In this document: piece by piece, positions 5,867-11,024 of the stretch
Position numbering within the stretch: the first letter of the stretch is position 1
Layout: the number at the start of each line of letters is the position of its first letter
DNA from: Candidatus Gastranaerophilales bacterium
GTDB lineage: Bacteria > Cyanobacteriota > Vampirovibrionia > Gastranaerophilales > Gastranaerophilaceae
Direction of reading: 5' to 3'
Length of the DNA: 11,024 nt
Assembly (NCBI GenBank): GCA_944326495.1
Contig: CALVEE010000221.1
Span: 1 to 11,024, forward strand
Translations under genes and position numbers: made by a program
The notes under the pieces: generated by a model
What the model was told of the DNA's origin: nothing
Databases searched by the model: none
The model's input: only the letters and a program-made list of their open reading frames with translations

Positions 5867-6856
5867 ATGGCTAAAAAAAATAAAACTCCTTTAGGAATAT
5901 TTACAGAAGCAATTGGTTTATATTTTTCAAATTTTGATAAATTTATGAAGTATATGACATTCCCTGTACTCGGGCAGATTGCCGGATTAGGACTCGTGTT
6001 TTTAATAACATTTTTTTATACGCAGAAAATCCCTGTATTAGTTCAAAAATACAGTATTTTTAATGATTTCAATATGCTCATTTTATTGTCCATAGTAATT
6101 ACGCTCCCGGGACTTGCTATCTTTGTTAAAGCTTTCTGGGAATATCTTGTAGCTTACGGGGCAATAAATTCAATGTTGGATAATATGCTGAAAAGCGGCA
6201 GGGTTTATGACTTTTCAGCCCACACAGAGCTTATTAAAAGAAGAACACTGCAATTTGTAGGGCTGTGGTTTTTATTTGGAATTTTCTCTCTATTTGCAAT
6301 ATGTCCTTTGTTCTGGATAATTTGTGCAATATTTGCGGTTTATTTTGTACTTGTATTTCAGGTATTCACATACGAGCCGGAGCTTAGCCCTTTCGGGTGC
6401 GTAAAAAGAAGTCTTGGTTTAGTTAAAGGGCATTTTGCCTCAACTTTTATGCTTATGGCTCTTGCAGGCGCTTTAACATACATATTTATTCCGCAGCTGA
6501 TTATTAAGCTCTGCTCGTTATGCGGAATTAACAGTTTCTTATCAAATCTTATTTTACCCCTTGTGAATGCCCTTCCGGAAATTAATCTGCAGATGTACGG
6601 TATTCCAATGATTTCTAAATCTGAAATTGCACTTTTTACAATTGAAACATTTTTAGCGCAAATCATAATCCAATACACACTTCCTCTGCGCTCTATTTTA
6701 TGGAGTTTGTGGTACAAAGAACTCGGGGGTAAAGGGGAAAAAAAAGCAAAGCGTCCAAGCGAGAGATTAATGGAAGCTTCTAATAAAAAATACGGAAAAA
6801 AGAAGCTTGATAAAAATATTCTGAAACGCGCAATGGAAAAAGACGAGGAAGATTAG
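5867..6856 (+). CDS. Polytopic membrane protein of unknown function
   Basis: A 329-residue integral membrane protein. Hydrophobic segments are visible at about 31-52, 69-92, 127-168 (long enough for two passes), 190-216 and 252-283, giving roughly six transmembrane helices. A segment at 166-189 (VFTYEPELSPFGCVKRSLGLVKGHF region) resembles the loop found in DUF975-like and related membrane proteins, where an F-x-x-E-P turn is followed by a Ser-x-x-Leu-Val-Lys-Gly stretch; this resemblance is weak. The C-terminal 43 residues (287-329) are a cytoplasmic-looking tail dominated by Lys and Glu. The start has GGAG eight bases upstream. The gene is divergent from the phosphoesterase and convergent with the GT-C-like gene. 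I do not recognise the family with confidence and no catalytic motif is evident; a role in envelope biogenesis or transport would be speculation. Confidence 0.85.
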   Translation: MAKKNKTPLGIFTEAIGLYFSNFDKFMKYMTFPVLGQIAGLGLVFLITFFYTQKIPVLVQKYSIFNDFNMLILLSIVITLPGLAIFVKAFWEYLVAYGAINSMLDNMLKSGRVYDFSAHTELIKRRTLQFVGLWFLFGIFSLFAICPLFWIICAIFAVYFVLVFQVFTYEPELSPFGCVKRSLGLVKGHFASTFMLMALAGALTYIFIPQLIIKLCSLCGINSFLSNLILPLVNALPEINLQMYGIPMISKSEIALFTIETFLAQIIIQYTLPLRSILWSLWYKELGGKGEKKAKRPSERLMEASNKKYGKKKLDKNILKRAMEKDEED

Positions 6857-6889
6857 GGCAGCAAATTAGCCGGAGTTGCAGTCATTAAT

Positions 6890-6906
6890 GTCAGGCACTG
6901 CCTGAC
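6890..6906. repeat. Perfect 17-base palindrome between convergent genes
   Basis: GTCAGGCA (6890-6897), a single C, then TGCCTGAC (6899-6906). It lies in the 95-base spacer between the stops of two convergent genes, where a hairpin could act on transcripts from both sides. No T-run follows on either strand, so it is not a standard intrinsic terminator. From memory, GTCAGGCA/TGCCTGAC palindromes occur as dispersed repeats in other genomes. Confidence 0.75.
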
Positions 6907-6951
6907 CTACAGCTATAACCAATGTAACAAATTGCAATCATCTGATATCAT

Positions 6952-8517
6952 TTATCTTAACCGTTTATAAACATAAAAACAAAAATCATCGCCAAAGCTT
7001 TGTTGGAATTTGTAATTATCCGCAATATACATAGCAATTCTTCCTGCGTAATCTTTACCGAACGCGGAATAATAGTAGTTTGAGGTATCATAGTTACTTA
7101 TAACGATATATTCAGGCTTTATGATATCAAGTCTCTGCATAATAACATCTTCCCCGAATGTTTCAACATAGAGAGGAATTAAAGAATAAAATTTATTATC
7201 GGATTTTCTTCCTGTCATATAATTCACTAACAAGCATTCCGGATAAATTACAACTCTGTCTGAAGGTGCAGTCTTTGTTTCAATATATTTAATAAGCTGA
7301 TTTACCGGCTCTCCGTAATTTCTCTCTGAATAGACAACTCCTTGAGAAGTTGAGATTTTTACATCTTTTTTAATAAGCGCATGAACATTTTTTATCCCGA
7401 GAATAAATGCACAGCATAAAGTTACAATACAAACAGGTTTTTTGTAGTTATTCGGTATTAATATAAAAATCGAAATCAAAGCAAACGGAATAAAAAATAC
7501 TCCATAAGCCATTAATGTCAGAGCAAAAAAGACCTTCATGGAAATAAGCATGCCTGCTGTTATAAATATTCTTTCATCTATATCAAGTTTTAAAAATCTG
7601 TGTCCTAAAAGGATTAAAATCAAAGGAAAAGCATAGACTAGGATTTCAGGATTTACCATAAAATACAAATAAATTAATACCGGGATTATGAGCCAGTATG
7701 TTTTAAATCTATAAATAAAATAAACCGGAATAAATATTTTTGCGAAATTAAGTAAATATATAGGTATAATTTCCCACCTGAATACAAGCCCCATAACCGA
7801 ATAAAACCACAGCAGGGTTTTAGAAGTTCCCATATGTAATATTATCTGGAAAGAAGCCAGAATATTATCTACTCCGACTTTTTGTATAAAAAGAGGAAAA
7901 ATTGTTATTATAAACGGCAAAATAAATGCAATGAGATTTTTGCCCCAGTCTTTTTTACCGCTCAAATAAATTAATAACGGCAGAAGCAGAATAAACTCAT
8001 ATTTTGAACATACCGCAAGCGAGTAGAAAAAATATGTGAACGGATATTTTTTATCCAGAACAAAATAAATTGAAGCAAGGATAAATAAAAGCCCGTAGAG
8101 CATTCCGTATGAATAAGGGAAAATGAAATTAAAAACATTCGGTGATAATACAGAAGCTGATATAAGGAAAAGAACAATGCTCAAAGAAATACTTTTGTCT
8201 AAAAATTTCTCTGCAATTTTGAATGTAAAATTAACAATCCCAATAGTTGCAGCTAGTCCTGCAGCATATAAAACCCATAGTTTCGTACCAAAGATAGAGA
8301 ATAAAACTACATTAATTATATAAGAAAGCGGGGCATAAATATTAAAAATATTTTTATACAAAACCTGTCCCTGAAGCATCTGCGCAGGGATATAAGCTTC
8401 CCGAAATGAGTCCACTATAACATTTCCAAACCGTCCGTAACCTAGGATAAATATCAAAAGCAGGATTATATTAAATCCCAAAACCTGCCAGTTATTTTTC
8501 AAAAAAGTTTTCCCCAT
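6952..8517 (-). CDS. GT-C-type (ArnT/PMT-like) membrane glycosyltransferase candidate
   Basis: A 521-residue protein with about ten to twelve hydrophobic segments between residues 12 and 378 and a soluble C-terminal part at 380-521. Residues 32-80 read NVIVDSFREAYIPAQMLQG, LYKNIFNIYAPLSYI and FSIFGTKLW. This follows the family 39/83 pattern of an acidic residue in the first periplasmic loop (D36, E40), then Q-x-L-x-G and a Pro-x-x-Y turn. Such enzymes move a sugar from a polyprenyl-phosphate carrier onto lipid A, protein or other envelope acceptors at the outer face of the inner membrane. The C-terminal part, with IIKPEYIVISNYDTSNY at about 465-481 and FGKDY, looks like the globular cap often found there. 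ATG 8517 has no strong ribosome binding site. It is divergent from the small gene at 8612. Donor and acceptor cannot be inferred; a flippase or polymerase role is a less likely alternative. Confidence 0.75.
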   Translation of the reverse strand: MGKTFLKNNWQVLGFNIILLLIFILGYGRFGNVIVDSFREAYIPAQMLQGQVLYKNIFNIYAPLSYIINVVLFSIFGTKLWVLYAAGLAATIGIVNFTFKIAEKFLDKSISLSIVLFLISASVLSPNVFNFIFPYSYGMLYGLLFILASIYFVLDKKYPFTYFFYSLAVCSKYEFILLLPLLIYLSGKKDWGKNLIAFILPFIITIFPLFIQKVGVDNILASFQIILHMGTSKTLLWFYSVMGLVFRWEIIPIYLLNFAKIFIPVYFIYRFKTYWLIIPVLIYLYFMVNPEILVYAFPLILILLGHRFLKLDIDERIFITAGMLISMKVFFALTLMAYGVFFIPFALISIFILIPNNYKKPVCIVTLCCAFILGIKNVHALIKKDVKISTSQGVVYSERNYGEPVNQLIKYIETKTAPSDRVVIYPECLLVNYMTGRKSDNKFYSLIPLYVETFGEDVIMQRLDIIKPEYIVISNYDTSNYYYSAFGKDYAGRIAMYIADNYKFQQSFGDDFCFYVYKRLR

Positions 8518-8611
8518 AAAATTAATCTTAACAAAGCTTTACAAATAAAGCAATTTTTTTACAAAAAAATACTTTATATAAATGTGAAGTGAATGAAAGG
8601 TATTTAATAAG
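8518..8611. promoter_or_regulatory. AT-rich divergent promoter region
   Basis: This 94-base spacer separates two divergent genes and must hold promoters for both. Toward 8612 the best -10 is TATAAA at 8577-8582, with a T-rich stretch (8554-8560) where a -35 would be; TTTACA at 8558-8563 is too close. Toward 8517 the minus strand offers TTGCTT, a 17-base gap and TAAGAT, which would start RNA very near the ATG. Both are weak matches. Confidence 0.4.
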
Positions 8612-9088
8612 ATGGCAGTAAGTCCTTATACAATGAATAACTTGTACACTCAAGGCATTTTGGATTACACACCGTATGATATTTATGGTATGCCAAACGT
8701 AAGTTCTTATGCTAATTTTGGCATTAATCCTTATATGCAGCAGGCAATGCAGGGTACAATGTATCAAAATCACGGAATGATGCCTGATACCTTTCATAGA
8801 AGCACCGGCATGAACGGATTTGGAATTCAGGGTATAGGAGCAGAGTCTAATGCCGGCATAAACGGCTTCGGCGGCGGTTTCGGCCAATTAGGGAATGATG
8901 TTGCTCAAGGAGTCGGAGAGACTGTCGGATTTTTTGAAAAATTACCGGCTCCAATGAAAGGAATTTTAGCACTGGGAATAGTTGGAGGCGCTTTAGCTCT
9001 CTGCCTTAAAAAAGGTAAAAAACCTGCATCTACAGAAAGTTTCTGGTCAAAGCTGGGAGATAAAATTATGTTCTGGAAAAAGAAATAA
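8612..9088 (+). CDS. Small Gly/Met/Asn-rich protein with one membrane segment
   Basis: A 158-residue protein of unknown function. Residues 1-60 are rich in Met, Tyr, Asn, Pro and Gln (LYTQGILDYTPYDIYGMP; NPYMQQAMQGTMYQNHGMM). Residues 65-95 are glycine-rich (GMNGFGIQGIG, NGFGGGFGQLG). A single hydrophobic helix, about 114-131 (PMKGILALGIVGGALALCL), is followed by a strongly basic tail ending in FWKKK. There is no N-terminal signal peptide. The predicted form is a tail-anchored or single-pass protein with a low-complexity N-terminal arm. AAAGG at 8596-8600, 11 bases upstream, is a somewhat distant ribosome binding site. A strong terminator at 9144-9165 closes the transcript, so it is probably a single-gene unit. 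A minus-strand frame across the same DNA is rejected. From memory, similar small proteins occur in Gastranaerophilales, but I know no function. Confidence 0.8.
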   Translation: MAVSPYTMNNLYTQGILDYTPYDIYGMPNVSSYANFGINPYMQQAMQGTMYQNHGMMPDTFHRSTGMNGFGIQGIGAESNAGINGFGGGFGQLGNDVAQGVGETVGFFEKLPAPMKGILALGIVGGALALCLKKGKKPASTESFWSKLGDKIMFWKKK

Positions 9089-9143
9089 TAGAATTTTACA
9101 TAAATAACCTTATTAAAATACCTTATTAATTAACCAAATTTTC

Positions 9144-9165
9144 AACGCCGAAAGGCGTTTTTTTT
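9144..9165 (+). terminator. Intrinsic terminator after the 8612-9088 gene
   Basis: AACGCC (9144-9149), a GAAA tetraloop and GGCGTT (9154-9159) form a six-base stem running directly into eight T (9158-9165). The GNRA loop and uninterrupted T-tract make this a textbook rho-independent terminator. Just upstream ACCTTATTAA occurs twice (9107-9116 and 9120-9129). Confidence 0.95.
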
Positions 9166-9166
9166 A

Positions 9167-9175
9167 TGCTAAAAT
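9167..9175 (+). promoter_or_regulatory. Extended -10 promoter abutting the terminator
   Basis: TG-C-TAAAAT is an extended -10 one base off consensus and begins one base after the terminator T-tract. Transcription would start near 9182, about three bases before ATG 9185, leaving no room for a Shine-Dalgarno; none is seen upstream of 9185. A near-leaderless mRNA is therefore predicted. Confidence 0.55.
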
Positions 9176-9184
9176 TTCTACTGT

Positions 9185-10453
9185 ATGAGAAAGTTTTTTA
9201 TTATAGCCGCATTAATATTCAGCTTTTTACCGTATTCTGCAAGAGCAGAGGTTGTAAAAGCCGATTTAGATGAGCTTATAGATATCGGACTCGGGCAGAA
9301 TTGCGAATTAAATATTAAACGGATGGAGCTTGAAGCTTACAAGAAAGATATAAAAATTGCCGGCCGGCTTAAAAATCCGCAAATACAATCTAATATTATG
9401 CTCGGTAATGTTGCTCTTGGAAACGCTTCGCAAGCCGGACTTTCTCTGCCGGTTGAAGTTCTAAAACGCGGAGTCAGAAAAAAGATTGCAGAAGAAGAAT
9501 ATTCTATTAAAGAAACTGAACTTAAGCAGGCCGAACATAATTACAAGCTCCAGATTATGCAGGCATATTTTGATGTTTTGTATGCAAAATCAGTTTATAA
9601 AATTCAGGAAGAACGGCTTAAACTATTCAAAGATTTAGTCCAAATTACAACAGACAGGCCTAAAGACGCAAATTATGAAATCGATAACCTTAAAGCCGAT
9701 ATTCAGTATGCCAGACAAAAAATTGAACTAAACAGGGCAAAAGCTATGATGCTTGCGGAGCAATTTGAACTCAATAAGATTTTGAATACCGGTTCAGATG
9801 AAATTATGTACGACACAAAAGACCCTTCGCTGTTCGGAAACTGGTCTTACTGGAATATAAAACTCCCTGAATACAAGGTTCTTGAAAACACAGCTCTTCA
9901 ATACAGCTATATAATTAGAATTACTGATGAAAATATAGAAAAATCTGCACAGGAAGTTAAGCTGTCAAAACGTAACAGAGTACCGGATGTAAGTATAGCA
10001 GGGGGTTACGCCTGGCAGGCTCATTCTTCTGCACCTAATAATTATAGCGGCGCGTTTGTCGGATTTGGAATGGATGTTCCTATTTTATATAATTTCACTC
10101 CGGAAATACAAAAAGCTGAAATTTTTCTTGAAAGAACAAAAGCAGGTAAAAAGGCTTATGAAAACCAGCTAAAGTATGAGCTCAAAAAGGACTATAATAC
10201 TTTTAAGTATTCTGCGGAGAATATGAATTATTCCCAGAAAATATTGGAAGAGTCAAAAAGAATAGTCGAACTATCAACAGAGGCTTATATTAAAGGCAAA
10301 AATTCATACACTGATTTGATTATTAATGAAACGGCTCATCAGGAGATTTTGAGCCAGTATTTGACCGCAATGTCCAGACATTTTTATTCTTATTTAGAAA
10401 TTATGCAAGATGTAGGGCATGATATATTATTAATAGATGAGGAATTGTTATGA
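9185..10453 (+). CDS. TolC-family outer-membrane efflux protein
   Basis: A 422-residue protein of the outer-membrane factor family (OEP domain), which forms trimeric channels connecting inner-membrane pumps through the periplasm to the outside. The signal peptide MRKFFIIAALIFSFLPYSARA ends in A-R-A, so cleavage is expected after A21. The mature part shows the duplicated helical layout: early helix LDELIDIGLGQNCELNIKR, then NPQIQSNIMLGNV, a long helix about residues 98-150 with YKLQIMQAYFDVLYA, and the second half with RNRVPDVSIAGGYAW and GFGMDVPILYNF. The late helix is followed by ELSTEAYIKGKNSYTDLI. This repeats N-P-x-[IL] and S-x-x-[VI]-P-[LI] elements typical of TolC/CusC relatives. It is somewhat shorter than E. 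coli TolC. No periplasmic adaptor or pump gene is adjacent in the window. ATG 9185 is fixed by the signal peptide. The stop overlaps the next gene by four bases. Confidence 0.9.
   Translation: MRKFFIIAALIFSFLPYSARAEVVKADLDELIDIGLGQNCELNIKRMELEAYKKDIKIAGRLKNPQIQSNIMLGNVALGNASQAGLSLPVEVLKRGVRKKIAEEEYSIKETELKQAEHNYKLQIMQAYFDVLYAKSVYKIQEERLKLFKDLVQITTDRPKDANYEIDNLKADIQYARQKIELNRAKAMMLAEQFELNKILNTGSDEIMYDTKDPSLFGNWSYWNIKLPEYKVLENTALQYSYIIRITDENIEKSAQEVKLSKRNRVPDVSIAGGYAWQAHSSAPNNYSGAFVGFGMDVPILYNFTPEIQKAEIFLERTKAGKKAYENQLKYELKKDYNTFKYSAENMNYSQKILEESKRIVELSTEAYIKGKNSYTDLIINETAHQEILSQYLTAMSRHFYSYLEIMQDVGHDILLIDEELL
10439..10443 (+). promoter_or_regulatory. Ribosome binding site of the HAD gene
   Basis: GAGGA lies inside the end of the TolC-family gene, six bases before ATG 10450. 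With the ATGA start/stop overlap it indicates translational coupling of the two genes. Confidence 0.75.
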
Positions 10454-11024
10454 TTAAACTTGTAGCAACTGATATTGACGGAACTTTACTAATCCCGGAG
10501 GGCAATTTTACTCAGGGGGTAAAAGATTGTGTTAGAAAACTTTGTGAAAAAGGTATAAAAGTAGTTCTTGTTACAGGAAGAATGCACGCAGCAGCAAGTC
10601 TTATAGCAAAAGACCTTAACCTTACAACTCCGGTAGTCTCATATCAGGGGGGATTGATTAAGGAGGGGGCGAGAACTCTCTATGAAAAATGTCTTACGGA
10701 AGCTCAGGCAAAACAGATTATTGAATGGGCTAAAGAAGAAAATATTCACCTGAACCTCTACAATGACGATATTTTATACTCCGAAAAAGACTGCTATGAA
10801 GTAGAAAGGTACTGCAATAATCTCCATACAAAATACACGAAAAAAAAATTTTGTGATGTTAATAAAACAAAGGTTAATAAACTTCTCGCAATAGATTATC
10901 AAAACCCTGACAGAATTAACAAATACGAGAAGGAGCTCCCTGAAATATTTCCTGACTTATACATAGTAAAATCAACTCCGTATTTTCTGGAATTTTCTAA
11001 TAAAGAAGCTTCAAAATTCTGTGC
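10450..11024 (+). CDS. Cof-type HAD-IIB phosphatase, N-terminal part
   Basis: The first 191 codons are in the window and the gene continues past the right edge. The product begins MIKLVATDIDGTLL, the HAD motif I, with nucleophile D8 and acid/base D10. Motif II is T42 in VLVTGRM, and SYQGGLI at 64-70 is the usual G-x-x-hydrophobic segment of Cof/YidA-like enzymes. The long stretch after about residue 80 is the C2B cap. PYFLEFSNKEASK at 177-189 matches the cap-to-core return, where K189 would be the motif III lysine, although the glycine that often follows it is Phe here. Such enzymes dephosphorylate small sugar phosphates or nucleotides in the cytoplasm. Motif IV lies beyond the edge. The ATGA overlap with the TolC-family gene puts both in one operon, but no shared pathway is evident. 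Confidence 0.9.
   Translation, partial: MIKLVATDIDGTLLIPEGNFTQGVKDCVRKLCEKGIKVVLVTGRMHAAASLIAKDLNLTTPVVSYQGGLIKEGARTLYEKCLTEAQAKQIIEWAKEENIHLNLYNDDILYSEKDCYEVERYCNNLHTKYTKKKFCDVNKTKVNKLLAIDYQNPDRINKYEKELPEIFPDLYIVKSTPYFLEFSNKEASKFC

Noticed and set aside
6358..6717. Minus-strand frame of 119 codons inside the polytopic membrane protein gene
   Set aside because: It lies wholly within a well-supported gene with coherent membrane segments; no motif or ribosome binding site supports it.
8528..8887. Minus-strand frame of 119 codons opposite the small membrane protein gene
   Set aside because: The product is His/Cys/Ile-rich as expected for antisense translation, has no ribosome binding site, and the plus strand has a start, a coherent product and a terminator.
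1..11024. CRISPR array, tRNA or rRNA genes, integrase or transposase genes
   Set aside because: No regularly spaced direct repeats, no cloverleaf with CCA end, no rRNA-like sequence and no recombinase motif were seen on either strand.

Overview
The window is an AT-rich bacterial chromosome segment with densely packed genes, short intergenic gaps and clear AGGAG-type ribosome binding sites at several genes. The organism has a Gram-negative-type envelope: it encodes KDO8P synthase (a lipopolysaccharide-core precursor enzyme) and a TolC-family outer-membrane protein with a signal peptide. It also carries a [4Fe-4S] 2-hydroxyacyl-CoA dehydratase activase, a protein type typical of strict anaerobes. 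From memory, the hypothetical proteins at 381-1694 and 8612-9088 resemble families common in gut Gastranaerophilales (Vampirovibrionia, formerly Melainabacteria). That placement is an inference; another anaerobic diderm phylum such as Elusimicrobiota is not excluded.

Layout. The left edge holds the start of a GH38 alpha-mannosidase-like gene on the minus strand (1-232). Divergent from it is a 437-residue protein of unknown function with a conserved-looking helical N-terminus, an acidic middle and a C-terminal coiled coil (381-1694). A good extended -10 promoter then precedes the dehydratase activase (1765-2769). The next 290 bases (2770-3060) contain no gene but two sets of inverted repeats that look like dispersed palindromic elements. 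kdsA (3061-3873) and aroA (3873-5210) follow as a translationally coupled pair; both enzymes consume phosphoenolpyruvate. aroA carries two in-frame low-complexity additions, one of them a 22-base inverted repeat built from 9-base units.

A PHP-domain phosphoesterase (5203-5814, minus) converges on aroA with an 8-base overlap and is divergent from a polytopic membrane protein (5867-6856). That gene converges on a second large membrane protein resembling GT-C/ArnT-type glycosyltransferases (6952-8517, minus); a perfect 17-base palindrome lies between them. A small Gly/Met/Asn-rich protein with one membrane segment (8612-9088) ends in a textbook intrinsic terminator. An extended -10 promoter sits directly after that terminator, so close to the following TolC-family gene (9185-10453) that its mRNA may be nearly leaderless. 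A Cof-type HAD phosphatase gene overlaps the end of the TolC gene by four bases (ATGA) and runs off the right edge.

No complete new multi-gene system is apparent. The envelope theme is recurrent (Kdo synthesis, GT-C-like transferase, TolC, GH38, membrane proteins). The items most worth a second look are the in-frame palindrome in aroA, the flagellin-like layout of the 437-residue protein, the intergenic repeats at 2789-3028, the possible frameshifted start of the GH38 gene and the near-leaderless TolC gene.
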